In this document: positions 52,061 to 61,194 of the stretch, piece after piece
Numbering within the stretch: position 1 is the first letter of the stretch
Layout of the letters: every line of letters starts with the position of its first letter
Source of the DNA: Bacillota bacterium
Lineage (GTDB): Bacteria > Bacillota > UBA4882 > UBA8346
Reading direction: 5' to 3'
DNA: 64,000 bases
Assembly: GCA_023435565.1 (NCBI GenBank)
Contig: JAEYRN010000088.1
Location: 1-64,000, forward strand
The notes under the pieces: model-generated
Told to the model about the DNA's origin: nothing
The model's input: only the letters and a program-made list of their open reading frames with translations
Database searches by the model: none
Made by a program: the position numbers and the translations under genes

Positions 52061-52561
52061 TTAAGTGTCCATTGAGGTTAATTTTTCAGTATCAAAGGTT
52101 ATTACTTTCTCCAAATCTATGATTAAAATTAATCTGCCGTTAATCTTAACAATTGCTTTCAGATATTTTTGATTGCCTTCGATTGTAGTTCCACAATTCT
52201 CATTTAATTTGGATACTGGGACATTAACCATATCTAAAACGCGGTCTACCGCCATCCCAAAGATCTTTCCTTCATTTTCAATAATTACGATAACGGTAAA
52301 TTGATCAACCTGCAACTGACTAAGCCCAAATGTTTTCCGTAAGTCGACTACCGGAATAACATCACCCCGGAAATTTATAACTCCTTGGATCGGCTCCGGA
52401 GCATTTGGGACTTTTACTGGGGGAAAATAGCGAATTATCTCTTTAACTTTTAGAGCATCCACTCCATATTCTTCAGTGTCAACCAAGAAAGTAATTTGTT
52501 GGACTTGTTCTTCAATATTATCGGTATCATCAGGTTGTTTAATAAAATCAGTTGTATCCAT
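52061..52561 (-). CDS. cheW: Chemotaxis adaptor CheW
   Basis: Couples chemoreceptors to the CheA kinase. 166 residues from ATG 52561 (MDTTDFIK), after AAGGAG; an in-frame upstream extension overlaps the receptor gene and is not used. Tandem beta-barrel motifs VDTEEYGVDALKVKEIIRY, GVINFRGDVIPVVDLRKTFG and GMAVDRVLDMV are typical of the family. It starts 13 bases after the receptor stop. Confidence 0.95.
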   Translation of the reverse strand: MDTTDFIKQPDDTDNIEEQVQQITFLVDTEEYGVDALKVKEIIRYFPPVKVPNAPEPIQGVINFRGDVIPVVDLRKTFGLSQLQVDQFTVIVIIENEGKIFGMAVDRVLDMVNVPVSKLNENCGTTIEGNQKYLKAIVKINGRLILIIDLEKVITFDTEKLTSMDT

Positions 52562-52574
52562 CCAAATTATCTCC

Positions 52575-54305
52575 TTAAAATTTTTCCCAACTGTCACCGA
52601 TAAAATCTTTTTGAACAGTCGGCGCTGGTTTTGGTTCAAGTACTGCTGCTTCTATCGGTTGATGGCTAATCTTTTTTTGAGGAAGACTTTGAGATACTTG
52701 AAAACGGTTTACAATACGATTAAGATTACCCGATTCCGTGCTCAGCATCATACTGGAAGCCGCCATTTCTTCAACCATTGCCGCGTTTTGTTGGGTCACT
52801 TGATTAAGTTGTTCAATAGAAACTTGAATTTGCTCTCCCGCAGACGCTTGCTCTTTCATAGTCGACGCTACATTAGTAATTTCCATAACGGTTTTTTTAG
52901 TATTCTCAACAATTTGGTTGAGTAGTTCAGCGGATTGCCGTACCAGGGAATTACCGCGGTCAACCCGTTCAGCGCTTTCTCTAATTAAACTTTCGACCTC
53001 TTTTGACAATTCACTGGTTCTTCCCGCCAGATTTCGAACTTCAGCCGCGACTACCGCAAAACCGCGGCCATGATCTCCGGCACGGGCAGCTTCAACTGCT
53101 GCGTTCAAAGCCAGCAAATTTGTTTGAAAGGCGATATCATTGACAACCCGGATAATATCTCCAATCTTTTGACTACTGGTAGAAATCTGTTCCATGGCCT
53201 TTAATGTTTCCTGGACCGAATCTTGTCCGGCATTGACCGCGTCCAGGGTTGAACGGGACAGTTGGTTTGCATGTTCGGAGTTGGAAGTTGTTACTTGAAT
53301 TGATGAATTTACTTCCTCAATAGTCGCTGCAACTTCCTCCAAAGTAGAAGCTTGCTCCTGTGTACGACGGGATAAATCCTGGTTACCTACGGCAATTTCT
53401 TCAGCAGTCTCTTCCACTTGAGCCGCGGAATAAAGTACTTGAGTGATTATCTCGGCAAGGTTTTCTCCCATCTTACTTAGCTCCTGGGCCAACTCTCCGA
53501 TTTCGTCCTTGTTTGAAACTTTTATCAATCCGGTAAAGTCTCCGGTAGCGATCTGTTTAATATTCTTAACAACCGAGTTAATAGGTTTTGATATTTGTAC
53601 GGATATGTAGAGATGAATAAAGACTAAAACGATTATAATCGTGATCGCGCCAACTAATAAAGCCAATACAGCTTTTTGAGCCTGGTCTTTGCTAAAAATA
53701 TTGCCAATCGCCATTCTTATAGACTCAATCGAGGGGAGATATTCACCGGTTCCAATCAGTACTTCCGCTTCGCCAATCTTTAATGGCGCCACATAGGATA
53801 CTTTCTGTTCTTGCTTTTGGGTAGCCGGATTTAACCAAATATATGATACAAAGCCTCCACCTTTTTTTGCGGTTGCGACGAATTCCTGAATCGGCTTTTT
53901 CCCGTTAGGGTCGGTCAGATCCCATAAATTCTTACCTTCCTGGACTTTGTTTTCCGGCGCGACCAACCGAACTCCATTATATTGGTAAGCAAAGAAATAG
54001 CCACTTTCTCCATATCGAATGTTATCCAGTTCAACTTTAACAAGCTTTAATGCTTCCGATTCCTCAATCGCTTGTTCCTTATATTTCCCTTGAATAGAGC
54101 TTATAGTTGATTCAACAATGAATCTTAACCTGTTATGAACTTCATCAATTATTATTTTATTGTAGGCCTTTTCGGAAGCGATTCGCACTCCGTTAACTGA
54201 AAAATAATAACCTCCCAATAAAACACTTGCCGTTATTATAATCCCGAAAAATATCAAAGCCAACAGCTTAAACTTTAAACTGCGCGATTTTGTTTTTTGG
54301 GGCAT
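52575..54305 (-). CDS. Methyl-accepting chemotaxis protein with single Cache sensor
   Basis: 576 residues from ATG 54305. Two membrane helices (about 14-34 and 205-228) bracket a periplasmic sCache_2-type sensor (YGESGYFFAYQYNGVRL, GKNLWDL, GTGEYLPSIE). HAMP (about 230-280) and the signalling coiled coil follow, with the hairpin tip VVNDIAFQTNLLALNAAVEAA and GRGFAVVAAEVRNLA. The C-terminus ends SWEKF, very like the E. coli NWETF docking pentapeptide for CheR/CheB, after a flexible linker. Organic-acid ligands are common for this sensor type. Co-transcribed with cheW. Confidence 0.93.
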   Translation of the reverse strand: MPQKTKSRSLKFKLLALIFFGIIITASVLLGGYYFSVNGVRIASEKAYNKIIIDEVHNRLRFIVESTISSIQGKYKEQAIEESEALKLVKVELDNIRYGESGYFFAYQYNGVRLVAPENKVQEGKNLWDLTDPNGKKPIQEFVATAKKGGGFVSYIWLNPATQKQEQKVSYVAPLKIGEAEVLIGTGEYLPSIESIRMAIGNIFSKDQAQKAVLALLVGAITIIIVLVFIHLYISVQISKPINSVVKNIKQIATGDFTGLIKVSNKDEIGELAQELSKMGENLAEIITQVLYSAAQVEETAEEIAVGNQDLSRRTQEQASTLEEVAATIEEVNSSIQVTTSNSEHANQLSRSTLDAVNAGQDSVQETLKAMEQISTSSQKIGDIIRVVNDIAFQTNLLALNAAVEAARAGDHGRGFAVVAAEVRNLAGRTSELSKEVESLIRESAERVDRGNSLVRQSAELLNQIVENTKKTVMEITNVASTMKEQASAGEQIQVSIEQLNQVTQQNAAMVEEMAASSMMLSTESGNLNRIVNRFQVSQSLPQKKISHQPIEAAVLEPKPAPTVQKDFIGDSWEKF

Positions 54306-54463
54306 CTTTTCCATCCCTTTCATATATTCCAATCTTTAATTAATGTTCTATCCTATAAAATCGACCAATTGACAATATTTCTTAAATGGTTTTTATTGAA
54401 TTTTCAAGAATAAAAATAGAAACTTGGAAAAAAGGGTTTGTAGTAACTCATTATTGGTTTTAT

Positions 54464-54493
54464 TTGACAGCCATATTAATTGTTATATATAAT
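54464..54493 (+). promoter_or_regulatory. Promoter of the Phd-Uma2 gene
   Basis: TTGACA (54464-54469), 18-base spacer, TATAAT (54488-54493): both hexamers are perfect consensus, 62 bases before the ATG. Confidence 0.85.
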
Positions 54494-54554
54494 TAAAATT
54501 AGCTAAAAAAAATAGTTGGCTACTTGCTATTTGCTTGTTTGGAGGTATAATCCC

Positions 54555-55280
54555 ATGAAAATAACATCCACCGAAGCTCAAAATAATTTCGGTCGCTATC
54601 TGAAACTGGCCCAGTTCGAAGAGATCATCGTCACCAAAAACGGAAAAAAAGCAGTGGTAATTAAACCTTATGAAAAACCGGAACAAAATTTTTCAATTGT
54701 AGCCGAAAAGGCTGAAGCATACGATTGGCGGAATGAAAAAATATCTTATGAGGACTTTCTTAAGCTTGTAGAGGAAAGCGAAAACCGCTATGAGTATATT
54801 GACGGGGAAGTCTACCTGCTTTCCTCCCCTTCTTTTGACCATCAGAGTATCGTTATGGAAATATCCAATGTGATGTATAACTGGTTCAAGGGAAAGAAAT
54901 GCCGTCCGTTGACGGCGCCCTTTGATGTCACTCTGTCTAAAGATGATCAAAAAAATGTCGTCCAACCGGATATTATGGTGATTTGCGATACTGAAAACAT
55001 TAACGAAAAAGGTAGATATACAGGTATCCCAACTTTGGTGGTTGAAGTTCTCTCCAATTCGACACGACAAAAAGATATGCTTAAAAAACTAAATTTATAT
55101 TTCCTGAATGGTGTAAAGGAATACTGGATTGTCAACCCTTTACGTAATGAGGTTTATGTTTACTGCTTTGAAGAGCAAGATATTAAAGATTACCGGGTGT
55201 ATAAGGGGGATGAAACGATACAATCACTAACTTTCGAGGGTTTGGAGATTCCCCTGGTGCGGATGTTTGAAGGGTTATAA
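54555..55280 (+). CDS. Fusion of a Phd/YefM-like antitoxin domain and a Uma2-type PD-(D/E)xK domain
   Basis: 241 residues from ATG 54555 (GGAGG nine bases upstream). Residues 1-45 (MKITSTEAQNNFGRYLKLAQ, then EEIIVTKNGKKAVVIKPYE) are an antitoxin DNA-binding fold of the Phd/YefM class. Residues about 60-240 are a Uma2/DUF820 domain with GEVYLLSSPSFDHQ, VVQPDIMVICD, LVVEVLSNSTRQKDMLKKLNLY and KEYWIVNPL, supplying the PD...ExL...K nuclease core. Strong consensus promoter; alone on the plus strand. The binder domain may autoregulate the gene. Confidence 0.88.
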   Translation: MKITSTEAQNNFGRYLKLAQFEEIIVTKNGKKAVVIKPYEKPEQNFSIVAEKAEAYDWRNEKISYEDFLKLVEESENRYEYIDGEVYLLSSPSFDHQSIVMEISNVMYNWFKGKKCRPLTAPFDVTLSKDDQKNVVQPDIMVICDTENINEKGRYTGIPTLVVEVLSNSTRQKDMLKKLNLYFLNGVKEYWIVNPLRNEVYVYCFEEQDIKDYRVYKGDETIQSLTFEGLEIPLVRMFEGL

Positions 55281-55391
55281 AACCAGAAAATAGAAGACAG
55301 AAGGTTCTAGCTAAAAGCCCTGACCTATATTTCATAGCTCTTAACAAGACTACAAGTCACACTCACTCTACTGTCTCCTGGTTTCTGGTTT
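55280..55391. repeat. Inverted repeat of the aaccagaaa/tttctggtt type
   Basis: Arms of 21 bases (55280-55300 and 55371-55391) match at about 17 positions around a 70-base centre. They lie between the Uma2 gene and the convergent glnS stop, and overlap the Uma2 stop. Confidence 0.55.
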
Positions 55392-55410
55392 CTGACAACT
55401 TCTCTCAAGA

Positions 55411-57102
55411 CTATTTCTTCCCCGCCCACGAATCCTTCAACCCGACGGTCCGGTTGAAAATCAGCCTTCCCGAAGCGCTGTCCTTATCAACACAAAAATA
55501 TCCCTGCCTTAAAAACTGAAAACGTTCACCGGGAACCGCTTTAGCCAAACTGGGTTCCGCTTTACAGCCGGTAAGCGCCACCAAGGAATCCGGATTAATA
55601 TTGGAATCAGGATTAGGTTCATCATCAAGAAATAGATAATCGTAAAGCCGCACTTCGACATCAATGGCATGAGCGGCCGAGACCCAATGAGATGTCCCTT
55701 TAACCTTACGCCCGTCATTGGTCCAACCGCCTCGGGAGGCCGGATCATAGGTGCAATGAAGCTCAATCACTTCTCCGGTGTGCTCGTCTTTGACTACAGA
55801 CTCGCACTTGATGTAGTAGGCGTGTTTTAAACGGACTTCCCGACCGGGGGCCAATCGGAAAAAGCCTTTTGGCGGATTTTCAGCAAAATCTTCTTGTTCA
55901 ATATAAATTACCTTTGAGAAAGGCACTTTACGTGTTCCCAAATCCGGATTCTCGGGGTTGATTTCCGCATCAAATTCCTCAACCTGATCTTCGGGGTAAT
56001 TATCGATGATTACTTTTAAAGGCCGGAGCACTGTCATCACTCGGGCCGCCTTTAGATTTAAATCCTCCCGAACACAGTGTTCCAATAATGCGATATGAAC
56101 CAGACTGTTACTTTTAGCAACCCCAATCCGGTCACAAAAGTCCCGGATCGCCTCCGGAGTATAACCGCGCCGCCTGATTCCGGATATAGTCGGCATCCGC
56201 GGGTCATCCCAACCGTTGACCAACTTGTTTTTGACCAATTCCAACAATTTTCTCTTACTCATCATCGTATGAGTAAGGTTAAGCCTTGCAAATTCAATCT
56301 GTTGGGGATGATTATCAATTGAGATATTATCAAGGACCCAATCATAAAGAGGACGGTGGTCCTCAAACTCCAAAGTACAGATGGAGTGAGTTATCCCTTC
56401 TATAGCGTCGGAAATTGGATGAGCATAATCATACATCGGGTAAATACACCATTTATCTCCGGTACGGTGATGGGAAGCCCTTAGAATCCGGTATATTACA
56501 GGGTCGCGCATATTAATATTCGGAGATGCCATATCGATTTTAGCCCGTAATGTCCGGGTTCCGTCCGGGAATTCACCGGCCCGCATCCGTCGAAATAAAT
56601 CCAAATTCTCGGCAATTGAACGGTCTCGATAAGGACTCTCTTTTCCCGGCTCGGTCAAAGTCCCCCGGTATTCTTTCATTGCTTGCGGATCAAGGTCGCA
56701 AACATAAGCTTTTCCTTTATTAATCAATTCCTCGGCATATTGATACAATTTCTCATAATAATCGGAGGCATAGAATAAACGCTCGTTCCAATCAAACCCG
56801 AGCCAACGGATATCTTCTTGGATCGATTCTACATACTCGGTGTCTTCTTTGGATGGATTAGTATCGTCAAAACGAAGATTGCATAAGCCCCCATTTTTAG
56901 CAGCTATTCCAAAGTCAAGACAGATCGCCTTGGCATGTCCGATATGCAAATAACCATTGGGCTCAGGAGGAAAACGGGTATGAACCCGCCCGCCATGTTT
57001 TCCGGTTTGCTGGTCTCCGTTAATAATCTCCTGAATAAAATTGACAGGTTCTTGATTTAAACCGGTTTCTCCCTGCTCTTTAATAAGATCTGTCTTTTCC
57101 AT
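55411..57102 (-). CDS. glnS: Glutamine--tRNA ligase
   Basis: Charges tRNA-Gln directly. 563 residues from ATG 57102 (MEKTDLIKEQ). Class I motifs: HTRFPPEPNGYLHIGHAKA near residue 42, LRFDDTNP near residue 70 and the KMSKS equivalent MMSKRKLLELV near residue 265. Two beta-barrel anticodon-binding domains follow. Direct GlnRS is uncommon in Firmicutes, which mostly use GatCAB, so this is either transferred or a lineage trait. No leader element seen; the 156-base gap from the patatin gene is featureless. Confidence 0.96.
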   Translation of the reverse strand: MEKTDLIKEQGETGLNQEPVNFIQEIINGDQQTGKHGGRVHTRFPPEPNGYLHIGHAKAICLDFGIAAKNGGLCNLRFDDTNPSKEDTEYVESIQEDIRWLGFDWNERLFYASDYYEKLYQYAEELINKGKAYVCDLDPQAMKEYRGTLTEPGKESPYRDRSIAENLDLFRRMRAGEFPDGTRTLRAKIDMASPNINMRDPVIYRILRASHHRTGDKWCIYPMYDYAHPISDAIEGITHSICTLEFEDHRPLYDWVLDNISIDNHPQQIEFARLNLTHTMMSKRKLLELVKNKLVNGWDDPRMPTISGIRRRGYTPEAIRDFCDRIGVAKSNSLVHIALLEHCVREDLNLKAARVMTVLRPLKVIIDNYPEDQVEEFDAEINPENPDLGTRKVPFSKVIYIEQEDFAENPPKGFFRLAPGREVRLKHAYYIKCESVVKDEHTGEVIELHCTYDPASRGGWTNDGRKVKGTSHWVSAAHAIDVEVRLYDYLFLDDEPNPDSNINPDSLVALTGCKAEPSLAKAVPGERFQFLRQGYFCVDKDSASGRLIFNRTVGLKDSWAGKK

Positions 57103-57258
57103 TAAACTCTTCCCCCTAAAGCAACGCACATCATTTTATTTTCCTTATATTATAAGCTTAATTCCTTCAAAATTGCAATCATTTAAGTCTAACCTATTAA
57201 TTTTTTAACGACATTTCTATAAATAGATTAGTTAGTGCAATATAAAGATCCAGATATA

Positions 57259-59469
57259 TTAAAATATTTTACCAATCTTAATGTTGAAAAAGGGATTTTC
57301 TCCTTCCCCATAACTACCCCCAATAAACACCGGGCCAAAGACAGTCGAACTAAGTAAACCTACTGATAGGTCAGTCGTTAGTTCCAGATTAGACCAATCT
57401 TTAAAAACTCCGCCATGCTCCAACCAGACCCCTAAATAAACCTTACCGGTCATGGGAAATTTGCGCCAATACTTAAGATAACCAATGTTTGTTAATAAAT
57501 AGTTGTTGCCACGTAATTGATCGGTATAATAAGTACCTAAGCGTAAGGGGCCTCCCAGACAAAATTGTTGTAGAACGGGAGCAGTTTGATTAAATGAAGT
57601 ACCTGCCGAAAATTGGGTTAGTACTGAATCTTCCCGTCCAACCGGATTGGTCCAGCTAATTTTGGTCTCCGCTTGTTTAAATGAATTCATTTCGGGCCCA
57701 GTATGGTAATCAGTAAAAGTAAACTGACAATATAAACCTTTACTATCCAGCATACCCCCATCGGCGCTGGAATAGGTCCACTTAAAATTAGTTGCTCTAA
57801 TGTCTCCTTCCAAATCGTCGGGTAGTTCTGCTCCAATTTTAGTCCGGGGATTTTGATAAGATAAGGAATAACCCAAACGGGCTTCACAATATTTATTGAA
57901 GTTATACCCTAAGTCCAACTTTATACCGCCATTAAGTTCTTGATAATCAGTGACCTTAGTATTACCCTCATAAATGCAACTGTTAGTTTGGTTTATAGCC
58001 AATGATGGAGCAACAAACCATTTCTCAGGGAAGAATGGTTTATACAATTCGGAAAAAAACTTGAATTCAGTTCCAATACCAATGTCGGTTCGCAATTCCG
58101 AACCGGGACCGGCCAGGTTGAAGGAACTAAATCGACAAAGAGCATTTATATCCAAATAATCAGCCTTCATTCCGTCCACATTCAATAAAAAAGCAAAATT
58201 TAAAAATGGGGGACCGTACTTTTTTTCAACCGCAGTAATTAATAAAATTGGTAGCCCGTCTTCATTTAATTTATACCCATAACGTAATCCTTCGTAAAGG
58301 CCGGACCCAAGGAGATCATTCAAATCACATTCAAGTTCCTCAAGATTAACCGGTTGGCCCAAGTGTTTGATTAGCTTTCTCTCAATGATTTTCTGATTAA
58401 TATCGGATGTCCCAATAATCTCAATCCCAAGCAGTACCGGAGTTTTTTCAATCCGTTTCGATTGCCTTTGGCGATGATGTTTTGCCCAGGCGACTTCATC
58501 CAAAGCGTAGTTTTTAAGCAGCTCCCCTTTTTCCGCTGCTGCTTGATAACCTCGGTCAATAAACTTAACGACTGCTTTCCAACTAATTGGAGTAAGCCCT
58601 TCCGGATTGGGGGTTATCACTAAGTCAGCCATTTTAGCCGAACGGCGGGTATTATCGATAGTTATCGTGTCAACGGTATTTAATAAGATTTTATCCAGCC
58701 CGTTTATTTCACTATGATCTGTATAGTTAAATAAATCAACTGCGATTATATAATCCGCTCCCATTTTCTTAACTACATCCGCCGGCAAATTGTTTAAAAT
58801 ACCACCATCTACCAATAAACAGTCCCGCCATTCTACCGGAGTAAAGACTCCCGGGATAGCCATTGTCGCCCTCATGGCTTCCGCTAAAGACCCATCGCCA
58901 ATGGTGACGGACTTGGAATGCTTAATATCCGATGCTACACAACGAAAAGGAATCGGTAATTCATCAAATCCATTGACCGTCGAGTAAGGATAGGTTAACC
59001 TGCTTAACAACAACCCAATTTCATGGACAGATAGCCCATTGGGAAGATTTAACGACCCGTCTTTAAAACCTAATTCGGTTTTAATTGGGTAATCCATTCG
59101 GTCCTCTTTTCGCCTAAAATCTAATGTATCATACGGTGGAACCGGATTAAAAACACGCTCCCAAGGTATTTCACTCATAAAGATTCCAATGGAATCCGGC
59201 CTCATCCCCATTGCATAACAGCCGCCAACCAAACCTCCCATGCTGGTACCGGCAACAAAATCCACAGGAATCCGGTGCTCTTCCAACCATTTGAGAACTC
59301 CAATGTGGGCTAGTCCCAAAGCACCTCCACCACCAAGCGCCAAACCAATTTTGGGTCGGGGCGTTTCCTCCGATACGGCTTGGGCCGAACTTATGCAGGT
59401 TAATCCGATGGCAATAACTATCAAGTAAATGAATAATGGTCGATACTGATTTACCCTATTAAAAGCCAC
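57259..59469 (-). CDS. Patatin-like phospholipase with POTRA and outer-membrane beta-barrel domains
   Basis: 736 residues from GTG 59469 (AAAGGG eight bases upstream); ATG 59541 would add 24 poorly supported codons. A signal peptide (PLFIYLIVIAIGLTCISSAQA) precedes a patatin domain (about 40-310): oxyanion GGGGALGLAHIG, nucleophile GTSMGG and catalytic DGG. A POTRA-like segment (about 345-415) follows, then a BamA/FhaC-like 16-strand-type barrel (about 420-736) ending in a terminal Phe, the sorting signal for outer-membrane assembly. This is the PlpD-type architecture of Gram-negative bacteria. Confidence 0.9.
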   Translation of the reverse strand: MAFNRVNQYRPLFIYLIVIAIGLTCISSAQAVSEETPRPKIGLALGGGGALGLAHIGVLKWLEEHRIPVDFVAGTSMGGLVGGCYAMGMRPDSIGIFMSEIPWERVFNPVPPYDTLDFRRKEDRMDYPIKTELGFKDGSLNLPNGLSVHEIGLLLSRLTYPYSTVNGFDELPIPFRCVASDIKHSKSVTIGDGSLAEAMRATMAIPGVFTPVEWRDCLLVDGGILNNLPADVVKKMGADYIIAVDLFNYTDHSEINGLDKILLNTVDTITIDNTRRSAKMADLVITPNPEGLTPISWKAVVKFIDRGYQAAAEKGELLKNYALDEVAWAKHHRQRQSKRIEKTPVLLGIEIIGTSDINQKIIERKLIKHLGQPVNLEELECDLNDLLGSGLYEGLRYGYKLNEDGLPILLITAVEKKYGPPFLNFAFLLNVDGMKADYLDINALCRFSSFNLAGPGSELRTDIGIGTEFKFFSELYKPFFPEKWFVAPSLAINQTNSCIYEGNTKVTDYQELNGGIKLDLGYNFNKYCEARLGYSLSYQNPRTKIGAELPDDLEGDIRATNFKWTYSSADGGMLDSKGLYCQFTFTDYHTGPEMNSFKQAETKISWTNPVGREDSVLTQFSAGTSFNQTAPVLQQFCLGGPLRLGTYYTDQLRGNNYLLTNIGYLKYWRKFPMTGKVYLGVWLEHGGVFKDWSNLELTTDLSVGLLSSTVFGPVFIGGSYGEGENPFFNIKIGKIF

Positions 59470-59585
59470 AAACGACACCCTTTCAATCAAACTTAGTTCA
59501 TTATCAGTTAAAATTGTTGCTTTTGTTATATCATTCGTCATTCAAGCTGCCATCCTAAAGTTAAATATGGATGAAATTCAACCTA

Positions 59586-59620
59586 CATAAAAAAGTCATG
59601 GAGCATAAAGCTACATGACT
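59586..59620 (-). terminator. Terminator after ccdA
   Basis: Minus-strand stem aagtcatg/catgactt (59592-59620), followed by a T-run (tttttta). Confidence 0.85.
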
Positions 59621-59655
59621 TGGAAAAGCATTTCCGAAAAGAATTTTATTATCTT

Positions 59656-60411
59656 TCATTCCAAAGGTTGCAAAAAGCCTTCCGGGCTCCAGCCCCCTGT
59701 AATTCGAATTAACCAACTGCTTATTACCGTTAGGCCGCCGGTTATCAGCAAAACACCCATTAAAATTAATAATAAACCGGATGCCCATTGAAAATACTTT
59801 AGATAAGGTTTAATTCGATTAAGACCGCTACTAATTTTCTGAAAACCTAGGGCTAATAAGAAAAAAGGCGTTCCCAACCCCAGAGAATAAACTCCTAGTA
59901 ATAGTAGGGCTTGTCCCGGTTCTCCTTGGTTTCCGGCAAGCGCTAAAATTGATCCTAATACAGGACCTACACAGGGCGTCCATCCCAAAGCAAAAGCCAA
60001 ACCCGCCAAGAATGCACCTAAAGATCCACTCGAAGAGCTCGAAGAGTTTGAATTATTAACAAAACGTCGTTCCCGATAAAGTAAGGGTATCTTTATCCAA
60101 CCGGCTTGATGTAGCCCTAAAATAATTACTACCAACCCACTCACTCTAGCTAACCAATTTCGGTTCGCTCGCAATAGTCCACCAAGAAATGAACTACCGA
60201 TCCCGAGAATAGTAAAAATAATTGTGAATCCCAGGATAAAAGCTATGGTCCCCTTTAACACCTTTTGCTTTGGAAATTCCCCTGATTGAAGATTAGTTAA
60301 GGATATCCCTGATACAATCGCCAAATAACCAGGTGCTACCGGAAGAATACAAGGTGATAGAAAAGAAAGGGCACCGCCGATAAATGCAATCCAAATCATC
60401 AATGGTTCCAT
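59656..60411 (-). CDS. ccdA: CcdA-type thiol transport membrane protein (cytochrome c biogenesis)
   Basis: Moves reducing equivalents across the membrane to external thioredoxin-like proteins. The 251-residue protein has six helices and two reactive Cys in FLSPCILPVAPGYLAI near residue 20 and GWTPCVGPVLGSIL near residue 145, the DsbD/CcdA signature. A Ser-rich loop (about 122-130) is unusual but not disruptive. It starts 23 bases after tlpA, the likely partner. Confidence 0.93.
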   Translation of the reverse strand: MEPLMIWIAFIGGALSFLSPCILPVAPGYLAIVSGISLTNLQSGEFPKQKVLKGTIAFILGFTIIFTILGIGSSFLGGLLRANRNWLARVSGLVVIILGLHQAGWIKIPLLYRERRFVNNSNSSSSSSGSLGAFLAGLAFALGWTPCVGPVLGSILALAGNQGEPGQALLLLGVYSLGLGTPFFLLALGFQKISSGLNRIKPYLKYFQWASGLLLILMGVLLITGGLTVISSWLIRITGGWSPEGFLQPLE

Positions 60412-60434
60412 TTATTGCTCCTTAAATTATTATA

Positions 60435-60962
60435 TTAATCTTTAATTAACTTCCGATAGATTGATTCCATCCGCGAAAGGTTGAGTGAACCTTCTATTTT
60501 TTCCCTTATTACACCTGAATCATCAATAAAGAAAGTAGTGGGGATGGCATAAATTTGGTAGACTTGAGCCACCTTACCACTTTGGTCAAGCAAGACCGGA
60601 AAATTCATTCCGGCTTTTTGAACAAAACTACTAACCTGTTTGGGTTCTTCCTGAATGTTCACTGCCACTAGCGCCACTCTTTCCGATTGATATTTCTCGG
60701 CAAACTCGACAAACTCGGGAATTTCAGCACGGCAAGGCGGGCACCAGGTTGCCCAAAAATTAAGGATCGTCACTTTATTCTTACCAATGACTGACTTCAA
60801 ATCCAGCTTATCTCCTTCAATACTTTTTAAGCTAAAGTCCGGAGCGGGCCGACCTATTTGAGGAGCCGCTTTCTGGGAACCGGGGCTAACCGAAAAGCCA
60901 ACTGAAACCAATATTCCTGTCATAACTATTGCTATACCGATTATCCAAAAAGTTTTTTTCAT
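60435..60962 (-). CDS. TlpA/ResA-family thiol-disulfide oxidoreductase
   Basis: A 175-residue exported thioredoxin. The N-terminal anchor (TFWIIGIAIVMTGILVSVGF) is followed by APDFSLKSIEGDKLDL and the redox centre WATWCPPCRAEIPEF near residue 74, with cis-Pro in YAIPTTFFID near residue 143. CPPC differs from the CEPC of ResA. It probably reduces haem-binding or other extracellular Cys, with electrons from CcdA. Operator and promoter lie upstream. Confidence 0.94.
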   Translation of the reverse strand: MKKTFWIIGIAIVMTGILVSVGFSVSPGSQKAAPQIGRPAPDFSLKSIEGDKLDLKSVIGKNKVTILNFWATWCPPCRAEIPEFVEFAEKYQSERVALVAVNIQEEPKQVSSFVQKAGMNFPVLLDQSGKVAQVYQIYAIPTTFFIDDSGVIREKIEGSLNLSRMESIYRKLIKD

Positions 60963-61029
60963 CTCATCCCCGCCTTTTTTTATTTAAATATCATAATTCA
61001 TAACGAAACTCGAGTAGTTAAATTCCAAA

Positions 61030-61047
61030 TATACCCCACAGGGTATA
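61030..61047 (-). promoter_or_regulatory. CsoR/CstR-like operator
   Basis: TATACCCCACAGGGTATA is a near-perfect palindrome of the ATACCCxnnGGGTAT class bound by CsoR-family copper or persulphide sensors. It abuts the -10 of the tlpA promoter, so binding should repress. Confidence 0.6.
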
Positions 61048-61075
61048 GTATAATAAAATAATTGAAAATTGTCAA
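61047..61075 (-). promoter_or_regulatory. Promoter of tlpA-ccdA
   Basis: Minus-strand TTGACA (61070-61075), 17-base spacer, TATACT (61047-61052), ending on the first base of the operator. Confidence 0.8.
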
Positions 61076-61147
61076 CTTTCTAGAACAATGATAATGATGA
61101 AATTTTGTATTAATTCTCAAACCCAATTAGCCGGTGCGATTGAAAGG

Positions 61148-61182
61148 TAAAAAAATAAAATCCCAGTCTTTTTAACTGGGAT
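61148..61182 (-). terminator. Terminator of the nadK-argR-recN run
   Basis: Minus-strand stem atcccagt/actgggat (61160-61182), 7-base loop, then tttattttttta. Confidence 0.9.
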
Positions 61183-61194
61183 AATAATTATCAT

